Assembly (NCBI GenBank): GCA_963576725.1
Contig: OY755241.1
Span: 28,894,853-28,958,852, forward strand
Direction of reading: 5' to 3'
Source: Azorinus chamasolen
Taxonomy: Eukaryota; Mollusca; Bivalvia; Cardiida; Solecurtidae
Length of the DNA: 64,000 nucleotides
The notes beneath the pieces were generated by a model. It ran no database searches. It saw only the letters and a program-made list of their open reading frames with translations, and was not told the origin of the DNA. Made by a program: the position numbers and the translations under genes. How positions within the stretch are numbered: the stretch's first letter is position 1; each line of letters opens with the position of its first letter. Positions 1 to 13,500 of the stretch are shown one piece after another.

Positions 1-215
1 AGACCTACATAACGTCACAGGTTGGGAAGATATTTTATACATTCATATCCTCACAGGTCGGAGAAGTTTTAGACATGCATATCCTCTGAAGTAGGAGAAA
101 TATTTTAGACATGCATATCCTGACAGGCAGGAGAAATATTTTATACATACACATCCTGACATTTAGGAGGAAATATTTTAGACATGCATATCCTCACAAG
201 TAGGAGCTCTGTTTG
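1..215. repeat. Minisatellite, about 40-bp unit
   Basis: About five imperfect copies of a unit containing GGAGAAATATTTTAGACATG and CATATCCTGACAGG. It is cut by the window edge. It lies in the UNC80 intron upstream of the first visible exon. Confidence 0.85.
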
Positions 216-1430
216 CTTGTGATATAACACAGATGTGATTCTACTTTTCTGCTATAGTCAAATATTCCCTTGTGAACCCATTCCCTCATATTGACGACTT
301 TTGACGACTCTGTAAAAATCACATTGTGAAACCATTGTGATAAATAGAGCATTTGCTCCTATAGGAGCAAATTCTCTATTTATCACAATGGTTTCAAACT
401 ACAAAATTCTAAAAAGTTTCCTTTTCTCTAGTTAATGCTCCTTTTGGGTAGATTTATTCAAAGAGGTTGTATCTAAAAATAGCCTATGGGGTAATGGGTT
501 AATAAAGTTGTTAACACTTTCCCCGCCAATGTGGCAAATATGCACCACAGCAAATAGTGCAGACCTAGATCGGACGCTGCCTTTTCAAGGCTGCCTCTGA
601 TCAGTGACTTCATTTTTTATCTCAATCTTTAGTTTATTCCATTGAAATTCGCACTTGATTATCTCATTTCCTTATTTTACAGACATGTTTTTAACAAAAT
701 TTGTTGCAGACTACAATTATAAAACTAGCTTCGAAAGGGTTAAAAAAAATAGCTAATTAATATTCATACTGTGATTATTTGTTACATGATTTTGAAACAG
801 GGTAAGGGGTAAGACAAGGCACCTGATCAGGTTGTACACTGTGTATCTCACGGGTACAAGGAAGAATCTGATTAGATTGTACACTGTGTACTTCACAAGT
901 CAGCAACACTGGACAGGCCCTGATATAGTGAAGAATCTGATCAGGTGCTGCATTTTGACTCTTTACCTGTTCAATATTCATGTAAGAAATAAATGACATC
1001 ATGAATATTTATTAGCTGAATTTTTAAATTTTTTATACATGTACACAGGATATTTTGGTATTGGTAGGTGCAGACTCTGATCAGACACTCCTACAGGAGC
1101 CATCTGATCTTGGCCTGCATTGTTTGCAAATGCTGGTTGCAATGGCTAGCGGTTGATTTTCGTACATTTATTAACAAACACTTTAATCCATGAATATTCA
1201 TGAAAGAAATTATGACATCATGAATATTGACTTGCTGGAATGTTATAATGACAATTTCAAATGAAAACATAAATTTTTAGCCATTGCATAAACTGTAAAA
1301 TTGGATCTATATAATTCCAAAAGCAAACAGAGCAGACCTTGATAATATGGGTCTTACAGTGCCGTCTGATCAAAGTGGGTATACATGTATGGAGTAAAGG
1401 GTTAACAGTTTTGTGATTGGTGTTTTGCAG
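216..1430. other. UNC80 intron with degenerate MITEs
   Basis: No exon seen. Holds a family-3 palindromic element (about 274-502, palindrome near 329-396), decayed family-1/2 palindromes near 540-600 and 1070-1130, and a family-2 element from about 1176 ending in AAAGGGTTAA at 1404, only 27 bp before exon 1. Confidence 0.75.
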
Positions 1431-1569
1431 GCCCAGAAGCTGACCCAGTGCCCACTGGGGATCCTGACCAAAGCCGCGCCCATCCTAAGCGAGGACAACT
1501 TCATTAATATAATGCCTGTTGCCTGGGAACTGATGGTGGAGAATGACCAGGAGCTGGCTGCTGCTGCAG
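1431..1569 (+). CDS. UNC80: UNC80 exon 1 of window
   Basis: The acceptor TTTTGCAG and donor GGTCAGT frame 139 bp, phase 0 in and phase 1 out (visible residues 1-47). It encodes CPLGILTKAAPILSEDNF and an acidic stretch ending ELAAAA. The upstream coding exons are outside the window. Confidence 0.93.
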
Positions 1570-4500
1570 GTCAGTCACTTGACCCAACTTCATGAGAACA
1601 AACCTTAGCCCTTTTCCAGTTCTTTATTTATTCCAAATTTTGATACCTATTGAACATTCATAGACAAGTTATAATGAAATATGACAGGTGAAACATTGTA
1701 GCCATTTTAGAAAGTAAAGAATCAGATCCATCAAATTCTATTAGCAAATTGAGTAGACCCTGATCAAATGGCTCCTATAGGAACGTCTGATCTAGGTATT
1801 CTCTGTTTGCAAATGCGTGAAAAGGTGTTTATATGAAGGAAAGGGTTATATTTGTAGTTTATTTATGTTATATATGTGTAGCCAGGTAGAGATTGTGGTG
1901 AAACAGTTGATAGGCTTAGACTGTGTGGTTTGGTAGCTCAGTCGGTAGAGTGTTGGCATGGTAAGCCAGGGGCCCTGGGTTCGAGCCCCAGTCGAGTCGC
2001 AACTTTTTCACCATGTTACATTTGGCGCCCAACGTAAATAACCTACAGGGTGATTTATATGAAAACTATTTGTAATAATAAGAAACTCATGGAGTATTCT
2101 TTGTGTAAGAATTCAGGACACAGTTGATAGCCTAGTCAGGAGAGTGTTGGCATGGTAAGCCAGAGGCCCTGGGTTCGAGTCCCAGTCGAGTCGCAACTTT
2201 TTCACCATGTTACATTTGGCGCCCAACGTAAATAACCTACAGGGTGATTTATATGAAAACTATTTGTAATAATAAGAAACTCATGGAGTATTCTTTGTGT
2301 AAGAATTCAGGACACAGTTGATAGCCTAGTCAGTAGAGTGTTGGCATGGTAAGCCAGAGGCCCTGGGTTCGAGTCACAGTCGAGTCGCAACTTTTTCACC
2401 ATGTTATATATGGAGTTGTGTATATGTTTTGTGGTATTTGTGTTCCTTTTAGACAGGTATAACTGTATGTTGGTATAGTTTATTCATCTAGAGTTGCATA
2501 CATGTTTTTCAGCGTCCATGTTCCTGATAGCGTCTGTAAAGGCCCCAGAGAAGGCCCAGACCATGGTGTTCAAGGAACTACAGCATGAGGATACTGTAGC
2601 CAGGATCAACTCTGTCCTCAGGTCTGTCTGTCATACTAAACTTTATGTTAACACTTTCCTTCATATAAACAATTTTTTATGCATTTGCAAACAGAGTAGA
2701 CCCATATCAGATGGCCATCTGATCAGAGTCTGCTTTGTTTGCTTATGAAACAATATAGATCTTATTCTACAGTTTTTGTCATAGCCAAAAAGACATGTGT
2801 TCAAATAAATTATTCTAATTAATATTCATGAAGTTGTGAATGTTTAGTTTCATAATGCCGATGATATTTTGTTGCACAATAAAAGAAATCATAATTATTG
2901 ATGGAAACTGTTCATTTTGTATCTACAGGGGCATTTTTCAACAGAAGTTCAATTGACAGTCTTCACTACCAACATTATGTTTTATGATTTATTAGAAATA
3001 TGTGATTATCGTAGAGACTATCATTGAAGTTAATGGCAACAAACTTAAAGAAACATGTCAAGAAGTATCTTTTCGCAGTAGGGATACTGTGTAATTAGGC
3101 AGATCTGTTTGCCTTTCATGAAAAAATCAATATAGGTTTGGTACAGCGATTAAAGACTGCGATTTTGTTCACTGTTCAGAGCAACAGATCATAAATGAGC
3201 ATACTCGGATACTGAAGTCATCTTTTCTCCACCAAACCCTAAGTTATGACACTTTAGACAAGGTCTACTGTATGTATAATGTACAAGAGCTAACACTGTC
3301 TTTTGACCTTATCAGGTTTGGAGTGCTGTGGAAGTTCAGACATCAAGTATGGCCAAGGATGGAGGAGGGAGCCAACCTTCATTTCAAGGTAGAATCTACA
3401 GTAAAAACCCTCTACGCCAGATATTAAATTTAGTAAAAATATTGGTCTTGGAGACAGGTGGCAGCTTAATGCAGGGTGAAAGTCATGCAGAAAGCTCCTT
3501 TAGGAGATTTCTTCATGACTTTCACCCAGCATTAAGCAACTACCTGCCTAAAAGTATTATTGTTCACATTATGACCCCCGGACCAAAAATAGCCCCGCCC
3601 AAGGGCTTATCAGTTTTTCATAGGAAAATCTTTAAAAAAGAATTCTTCTCTGAAACTTTAAGGCCTAGATCTTTGATTTTGGTATGTAGCATGATCTAAT
3701 GGTCCTCTACAAAGGTTCAAATTATTACCCCCCGGACCAAAAATGGCCCCGCCTAAGGGTTTATCAGTTTTTCATAGAAAATCTTTAAAAATCTTCTTCT
3801 CTTACTCTGATTGCAAAGAGGTGAAGAAGCATTTCTATGAAGTATAAGGTTAACCCTTTCCACCATAAATACGCCTTTTTATGCCTTTGCAAACGGAGTA
3901 GACCCTGATCAGATGGTGTTTATACAGTAAAACCTCTCTATAACGGCCACTAAATTGTGTTAATTAGCTGGTATTTAGGGCAGGTGGCTGCTTAAAGCAA
4001 GGTAAAAGTAAAACAGAACGCTCCAATAGGAGCATTCTGTTTTACTTTCACCTTGCTTTAAGCAGCCACCTGCCTTTAAGACAAACTATTTGATGTAATT
4101 TAGTGGCCCTTATAGAGAGGTTTTACTGTATTGTATAAACAGTTTATTCTCAAGATACTCAGAATGCTAAAGAACATTTCTATTTGTATTTTATGCAGGT
4201 ACCTCCACCAGGTATAGACTTCACCCTGCCATCCCCTACAATAGGGCTGCCAAGTCAGGTGCCAGTGGACCCACCCTGGATACCACACTTTAAGGCTAAG
4301 ATAGAGGAAGTCACAGTCAACCAGGAACAGACGGTAAGTGACTGGAGAGTACTGTAGAACTCATCTAAACAGACGTTAACATTAGTATCAATACCAGTCT
4401 TTCAGACAGGTGGCAGCTTAACCCATTCCCTCATATTGACGACTTTTGACGACTCTGTAAAAGTCAATTTGTGAAACCATTGTGATAAATATAGCATTTG

Positions 4501-7500
4501 CTCCTATAGGAGCAAATGCTATATTTATCACAATGGTTTCAAACTACAAAATTCTGAAATTTCCTTTTCTCTAGTTAATGCTCCTATTCGGTAGATTCAT
4601 TAAAAGAGGTTGTATCTAGAAATAGCCTATGAGGTAATGGGTTAATACAGGTTGAAAGTCATGTAGAAAGCTCCTTTGTGAGCTTTCTGAATGACTTTCG
4701 CCCTGCATTAAGCAGCCACCAGCCTAAAAAGACCTAAACTCTCCTTTATTAAAATTCAGGTTAAGAGAAGTTTTACTGTAGGGGCTGCAGATAAGAAATG
4801 TACTAATACATTGAACCCTTTCTCTCATATAAATACCTTTTTACCGTTTTGCAAGTAGAGTTGACTCAGATCAGATTGTCCCTATAGGAGCTTTCTGCAT
4901 AACTTTCGTCCTACATTAAGTTACCACCTGCTTATGAAGACAGCCATGTTTATTCATTAAGTGGTTGCATTAGAGGGGTTTTACTGTAATTTCATAAGCA
5001 AGCAGAGCAGACCCTGATCAGATAGCTTTTGAAGGAGCTGTCTGGTTTTGGGTCTATTCTATTTTCAAAGGCTTGAAAAGGCATCTCTATCAGGTATTGG
5101 ATTAAAGAATCCTGAATGTTAACCCTTTCCCGCATATAGACGCTTTTTGACACTTCTGTAAAAGTCACTTTGTGAAACCATTGTCCTATGGAGCAAATAC
5201 TCTATTTATCACAATGGTTTCAACTCTACACAATTCTATAATTTTCCTTTTCAGTAGTAAATGTTCCTTTTCTGTAGATTTGCTCAAATAGGTTGGATCT
5301 AAAAATAGCCTATACTGGAATGGGTTAATACACCAGTGTTGCAGAAATTTCTTGTGATGTTGAAGTAAAAGGTGTTGTTTCTTTGATTATACAGAAGTCA
5401 CTTGTGACTGCTACAACAACTAGGCGTAAACAGCAGCAGGAGATGATCAGGAAAGCTCTTCAAAATGAGGAGGAGAGAAAAAGAATTGGCCGAGAGCGGT
5501 TTCCCATGACAACGGTGTCTGTGACCCAGCTGGCTGCTGTGGAGCCATCTCTGCATCATGTTAGCGAGGAGCATGAGGAAGGTAGGCGTGGTAATTGCAT
5601 GGTTGGCATGGTTACAAGTACATAAATATGACTTAGAGGATTAAAAATCAATTAAAAATGCTAATAATCTGCTAACTACAGTAAATTTAATGAAAACGCA
5701 TGGAATAGTATCTAACGTTTAACTGGGAAAAATAAGATCGAACAGAAGGAGAATTTGATGCTAATGGCAATAACTGATATTGATCACAAGTAAAAAACAT
5801 GTTTCTTTCGATTTTGTATTGTTATGATGTAAATGCAGATAAATCTGTTCAATAATTTCAGAATGTAGAATTGTATGCTGACTAACATAGCCCTATGGTT
5901 TATAAACCTTCAAATTTGAGTCTGTGTTCAATCCAAAGCAACAGATTGGTTAGTGTGAGTTGGACCCAAAACCTGACCAATCACATGCTTGATAATGAAC
6001 TAGTACTTAAGTTAAATCTGACCAATAAGATGCTTGAGAATGAACAAAGGCTCAAGTTAAGTATTTTAACCACAGGACATGCTTTATGAGAATCACTGTC
6101 ATCTTGAACTCTGCAAAAATAATGTATTCTAAACATTTCTTTAAAAATGTGTATATAATGTATATATATATATATATGTGTATATATGATCCCCGCTGTG
6201 TCAGATCCAATCTTAGTTACATTGCGAACACTTGAACTGGATCAGTTGGTCACAACATAATCTTTTAATTATGCCTCTTAACTCTTTATGCAATGAATAT
6301 TCATGTAAGAAATAATGACAACATGAGTATTAATTAGGTCATTTTTTATAATAGCACATGGACACATGGAATTTTGGCCATGGCGGCAACTGTAGACACT
6401 TATCTTTATTATATCATAAGCAAACAGAGCAGACCCAGGTCAGATGGCTCCTGTAACTCTGGGTCTACTCTGTTTCCTAAAGCGTAGATAATTGTTTTTG
6501 CAGAGTAAAGGGTTAACCTGTTACCTGGTAAGCGTTCATATAAGATATAATTACTGTACAAATATTTATTAGCTGAAATTTTATAATGGTATTTTGGCCA
6601 TGGCAGAAATTGTGTATTCAGGTAAAGGGTGAATCTATGGCTTATCTACCAACTGATTAATCCAGTCCTGTATTTGTTTTGTCCAGATGTTGGATATCGT
6701 ACAGCGGTCCTTGTATCTTTCTTGAGAATGTTGTAATATTGTCTAGAATACTGTAGAACATTGTTGTCTTAACACTTTACTCCATGAATATTCATGTAAG
6801 AAATAATGACATCATGAATGTTAACAAGTTTAGGTTATTTTTGGCCTTTGCAGAAACTGAAATCAGATCTGTATAATTTCATAGGCAAACTGAGCAAACC
6901 CTGAATCTGGGTCATCTCTGTTTGCAGAGACATTAAATGACATATCTATGGAGTGAAGGGTTAACTATGCATTGTGACCGTAATCATATGACCTTGTGAC
7001 CTTTGACCTCGGTTCTAGCTGCATGTTTAGAGAGGCGATGACTTGCATGACCTCAGAACCAATGGTATTTCTACGGATTTCTTGTTTTGTTTTTTTGTGC
7101 ACAGCAAATATTAATAGAGCTATACAGTTATAAAATGTGATGAAGTCTTTGAACACTAAATAAACTTATGTTCATCTGGATCCAAACTGTTAACCCTTTC
7201 CCTCATATAAACATGTTTTCACGCATGTGCAAACAGAGTAGACCCAGATCAGACGGCTCCTATAGGAGCCATCTGATCAGGGTCTGCTGTGTTTGCTAAT
7301 GGAATTTGAAAGATCAGTTTCTTTACTTTCTAAAATGGCTACAATATTCCACCTTCCATATTATAACACACTATTTTGTTCATGAATATTCAGTAGGTAT
7401 TGATATTTTGAATAAACATTGAACAGGGAAAGGGTTATGTGGGTTAGCATGATGCGGAGTCATCTTCAGTGTGAAGAGCATTTTGATTCAAAACAGCTGG

Positions 7501-10500
7501 CTTGTGGTAGGGTTGATGGTTCTACCCGGGTGTTCTGCTGTGCACGGAACACTGCAACATATTCCATTCACAGAAGAACCTCCTGGGTATTCCTCTACCT
7601 GTGATTAGCTCGACTTCGCTATATGAATGAACTACTAGCAAAGTGATGTAAAATCTAGATACAAACATACAAATGCATCTACACACCTTTGAAAACAGAG
7701 TAGATGCAGATCAGTAGGAACCATCTGATCAGGACCTGCTCTGTTTGCTAATGGAATTTGATAGACCTGTTTCTTAACTTTCTAAAATGGCTTCACTTTT
7801 AAGAGAAATGGATGAAAACATATCCATTTTATAAATGCAGCAGGCAGCAGGCTTTTTTTCCTGATGAGAATTACTTAGTGTGCAAAGAAACATGACAATT
7901 TATACAATCTAATACACACGTACAAGGAAACAGGTGATAACTTATACAATTTAACTCTTTCCTTCATATAAAAGCCCTTTTATGCTTTTGCAAACAGGGT
8001 AGACCCAGATCAGTTTAGCTTCTACTGGATCAGGGTCTGCTCTGTTTGCTTTTGACATGATATAGATCTGATTCTACAGTTTTTGTCAAAGCAAAAGTTT
8101 ACATTTTAAAAATTCAGCTAATAAATATTCATGATGTCATTATTTCTGACATGAATATTAGAACAGGGAAAGGGTTAATACACATGTACAATAGATTTTG
8201 CTTTGAGCATGCTGCACTTGACAGCTTTCTTCTGTATCCTGCTTTGAGCCTGCTGCACGTGACAGATTTCTCTTATCTCGTGCTTTAAGCCTCTGCTGCA
8301 CGTGACAGCTTCCTCCTATCCCCTGCTTTGAGCCTACTGCACGTGACAGCTTTCTCTTATCTCCTGCTTTTAGCCTGCTGCTGCACGTGACAGCAACCTC
8401 CTATCTCCTGCTGCTATCATGTCTTCTTGAATATTATTTTGCTTTGAAAATTCAGAGGCATAGATAAGTTGGGTTTGAATATTCAGAAGCATAGATAAGA
8501 TTGGAAAAGTAAACCTTTTCCTCTTTTAGAAATAGATCTTTTGAGCATTTATTAGAGGAAAGGAAGACTAGATTTGTGTAGTTTTGAAACCAATGTGATA
8601 AACAGAGCATTTGCTCCAATGAACAAATGCTCTGTTTATCACAATGGTTTTAAAAAGTGACTTTTACAGAGACGTCAAAAATGTCAATAAGAGGGAATGG
8701 GTTAAAAGGCATCGGTATGAGGGAATGGGGGAAAAAGGCTGCAGTATGAGTAAATGGGTCAAAATGCGCATTTGATTAACTACTGATATACACAGCTTTA
8801 CTCATAACTTTTATTTAAGATTTTGTCAAAGGAAAGAAGGAAAACTTGAATAACTCATGGTTTTCTTTCTCACTAAATTCCAGTATCTGACTTAGCACCA
8901 GATCATTTACAATAGTCATAACAAACTCACCCCAGAGCCATACATATCTCAAATACAAATCATCATTTCTCCTCTAGACTCTTATGTTGTGATAGCTCTA
9001 AAGAATAGTCTCTGCAAGATGATTCTAATCTAAAGAGTGTCGCAAGATAGTGTTTGGGGGATCCTTTCTTGACTTAATCCTTTCTATCATATAAATGCTT
9101 TTCACGCCTTTGCAAACAGTGTAGACCCAGATCAGATGGGTCCTGTAGGAGCAGCGTGATCAGGGTCTGTATAATGTTTGCTTATGTCATGATATGTATA
9201 GGTCTAATTTCAGGTAGGGTGCATTTATGCGAACCTGGTGACCCTGGCTCGATCCCAGATCAGAGCGGGTATGTTTCTTTACAAGAACACTCGGTTACGT
9301 TTGGCGCCCAACTAGGGACTGTGACTGTATGTGCTCCGAGTTTGATTCCCAGTCGTTCTCATATCCATAGAAATTCAGAACGAATTTCAACTTGCTGGGG
9401 ATTATGTCGCAGTGTGAATGTAGGTTTATCATCACTAGTACGGCCTTGCTGTACAAGCGCGCTTTTATGGCGACATGGTAGAGTGCATTTCTGCGAACCT
9501 GGCAACCTGGGTTCGATCTCAATATCTGAGCGGGTATGTTTCTTTATAAGAACACCCAGTTACACTATCATAAAGATGCAGCAAATAGATATTCATGATG
9601 TCATTATTTCTTACACAAATGTTGAACAGGAAAGGGTTAACCCATTCCCTCATATTGACGACTTTCGACGACTCTGTAAAAGTCACTTGTGAAACCATTG
9701 TGATAAATAGAGCATTTGCTCCTATAGGAGCAAATGCTCTATTCATCACAATAGTTTCAAACTACAAAATTCTAAAATTTTCCTTGTCTCTAGTTAAGGC
9801 TCCTTTTCGGTAGATTTATTCAAAGAGGTTGTATCTAAAAATAGCCTATGAGGTAATGGGTTAAAGAGCTATTCTTGACAAAATGTTTAATGTAGACATC
9901 TTATTGATGCTTCTTACTGGTAGGTTTCAGTTACTGCTCTTCACGTTTGTGTTAGTACCTTTCTGTATTGAAGCACCTGTTTGTGTTTGTACACTTGAAC
10001 ACTGTGTTTGTTTTGGGGCTTTTTTATTCCTTAGTTTTTACACTTGAGCACTGTGTGTTTTTGGGCTTTTTTATTCTTTTGTTTGTATTCTTGAACACTG
10101 TGTGTTTTGTCGCTTTTGTATTCTTTAGCTAGTACACTTGAACAGTATGTGTTTTGGGGCTTTTGAATTCTTTTGTTTGTATTCTTGAACACTGTGTGTT
10201 TTGGGTTTTTTGAATTACTTTGTTTGTACACTTGAACACTGTGTGTGTGTGTGTTTTAAAAGTTTGTAATCTTTCACTTGAACACTGTGTGTGTATGTAT
10301 GTGTTTGGAGCTTTTGTATTCTTCTCAGGTGCAATTCCTTGATGCAGTTTATCATCAAATAAATTTACCACAATTTACAAGTAATGCTACAATATGATAA
10401 CGACTCTATGACTGAAGGCTGGAATAATAATTGATAGTGAAACAAGTTTCAGAGACTAGCATTAACCCTTCTCTTGCTGAATTCTAAAATACATTTCTCC

Positions 10501-13500
10501 TTCTTTACCCATGCCCTGTTGTATAATTACATATATCTTCACTGTGTACAAGTATTTCGCTGTGCAATCACTGCTGTGGAGTGCACTGGTTGCACAATCA
10601 ACTTGTAAATAGTGCAGACCCTGATGAGACAGCTCCTGCAGGAGCTGTCTCATCTGGGTCTTCACTATTTACAGGTAGGTATATTGACGTGAATAGCAAG
10701 AGAAGGGTTAAATGTTCACTGAAGTTTAACCTTTGACCTTCAAAATAAGCATAATGTTCGCAGAGAGTATTGTCTACACACATTTTCTGTGTAGCATTTT
10801 CTTCCATTTCTTTTTAGCTCACCAAGCACAAAGTGTTTAGCTGAGTCATTGGATCGCTCTGTGTCTGTTGTCAGGCATCTTTTGTTATCCATTTTGTGTT
10901 GTCAAATACTTCTGGAAATGACATCTCATAAATTTCATAGCAATGATCTTCAGGAGATTTATCAAGTCATATAAATCCAGGGTGTGAACAGACCTACAAA
11001 AGTCATGTAAATTGACTTTTTTCTGGGGAAATCATGAAAAAATCATGGAATTTTGAAATTAGGCAATTTATCATAGAAATATGGAAATTCCTGAAATTAC
11101 CCTGGAATTTCGGGAAATGGCCTTTAAAGTATTAAATTCGCAGAAAAGTTAGAAAAATTCAGTTGATAAATATTCATGATTTCATTATTTCTTACATGAA
11201 TATTGAACAGGTAAAGGACTAAAAGCTTTTGATACCTGTGCAAACTGGGTAGACCAAGATCAGATAGCTCCTGTAGGAGCCATATGGTCAGTGTGTGCTT
11301 TGTTTGCTTATTGAATCATATAAACTTGATTTTAGTTTCTGCTTTTGCCAAAATATCCTACCGGTATGTTCATATGCTATTATGAAAATCAGCCAATAAT
11401 TATTCATGATGTCATTATTTCATACATGAATACTCAGGAGGTAAATGGTTAAAGGAAACTCCATGATAAAACATTGAAAAACCGTGATTTTACTTAGAAA
11501 TTTTCCGGAAATTCAGGTTTTCCAGATTTTTTTCTAAACATTTACAGAAAATGAAGTGATATTGGGTATGTGGCTTTATTATAATGAGTTACAGATCAGG
11601 TTTTAATTTCGTTACGCTTCATTGATTTTTCACGGAAATACAGTGATTTTACTTAGAAATTTTCCGGAAATTCGGGTTTTCCGGAGTTTTTTTCTAAAAC
11701 CTTGCAGATATTGATGTGATATTTGGTATGTAGCTTTATAATCATGAGTTACAGATCAAATATGAATTGTGTTACACTACATTGATTTTTAACGGAATTA
11801 CAGCATTTTTACTTAGAATTTTTTAGGAAATTTCAGGTTTTCTGGAGTTTTTTCTAAACTGTAGCAGATATTGTAGTGATTTATTTCTATAACCCACATC
11901 TCTGTGTCAAATGTGCTAGTGGGAGTATTCATCACCTTTAGAGGTAGTTCTAGTTTCATAAATGAATACTCAGGAGGTAAAGGGTTAAAGGAGACTCCAT
12001 GATAAAACATTGATCTGTCAATAACCTTTTCCTTCATATAAACGCCTTTTCACGCAATTTCAAACAGTAGACCCAGGTCAGACGGCTCCTATAGGAGCCG
12101 ACTGATCAGGGTCTGCTCTGTTTTCTAATGGATTTTGATGTTTCACCTTCCATATCTTGTTATAACTATTTTGTCCATGAATATTCAGTAGGTATCGAAA
12201 TTTTGAATAAATACAGAACAGGGAAAGGCTTAAAGGAAACTCCATGATTAGACGTTGATCTGTCATTAACCCTTTCCTCCATAAATACGCCTTTCTACAC
12301 CTCTGTAAAAGTCACTTAATGAATTGAATCCATTGTGACAAATAGAGCATTTGCTCCTATAGGAGCAAATGCCCTATTTATCACAATGGTTTCAAACTAC
12401 AAAATTCTAAAATTTTACTTTTCTCTAGTAAATGCTCCTTTTGGGTAGATTCATTGAAAGAGTTTGGGTCTAAAAATAGCCTATGGAGGAAAGGGTAACT
12501 ATGATCTGGACTGATGGGTACCCTGGTGAGCGATATAAGGCCATATTGTTTGTTTAAATTCTTTACCCATAATTATCCCACTATCTACTACCTGACTAGC
12601 ATTTGCAAACTTCTTGGATCCAGATGAGTTGGTGAGTAACTCTGCGTCTCATCAGGATTCAAACTGCTTGACACTTGGTCAATAGTTTCTCAAAATTCTT
12701 TTTTGAATCAGACGTATTCAAAATTACACCCAATCCATATTTGAGCTGTCATTACTTTTTCACAGTGGATTTGGAGTTAAAGCTTAAAGGTTCCTCTTAA
12801 CCCATTCCCTCATATTGACAACTTTTGATGCCTCTATAGAAGTCATTTTTGTAGACCATTGTGATAAATAGAGCAGTTATTCCATAGTAGCAAATGCTCT
12901 ATTTATTACAATGGTTTCAAAACTACAAAATTCTGAAATTGTCCTAGTAACAGCTCAGTTTTAGTAGATTTATTCAAAGAGGTTGGTTCTAAAAAATAGC
13001 CTAATGGGTCTAAAAATAGTCTTTGAGGGAATGGGTGAATGTGTATATGAGATGCACTGTAAGAAGTAACATCTACACTTTTTAAGTTATGAAAATATAC
13101 TGCAGCTCATTCAAATTTTGTTTATCTAAGATAAAAAAGTCAAGGCATTGCCATAGACTCCTGTTGTTCTTGTCTTGGGTAATGTGGGTGTGGCCGTGGG
13201 CATTGTCATTGTGGAAAAAAATGACATGTTATCAGAGTTATGTCATCGATATAGCTATTTCTATCAAACTTTGCACATTTGTTCATTATCAAAAGGGCTA
13301 CAATTTTGAAAGGGGCCATTCCTCTGTGATGCATACTTAACACTTTCCGTCATATAAACATTTTTTCACACATCTGCAAACATAATATACCCGGATAAGA
13401 CATCTCCTACAGGAGCCGTCTGATGAGGGCCTGCTCTGTTTGCTAATGGAATTTGATAGACCTGTTTCTTTACTTTCTAAAATGACCAACTTTCAGTATA

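Noticed and set aside
1920..2000. Functional tRNA gene (threonine GGT by the loop)
   Set aside because: A box, B box and T arm are good, but the acceptor stem does not pair on either side and the unit is part of a 194-bp tandem repeat.
2021..2035. LTR retroelement primer-binding site
   Set aside because: The motif fits a lysine tRNA end, but no LTR, coding region or polypurine tract is nearby. It is kept only as a shared-motif observation.
9156..9692. 178-residue open frame
   Set aside because: It runs through a family-1 MITE, SINE pieces and part of a family-3 MITE. No domain is seen.
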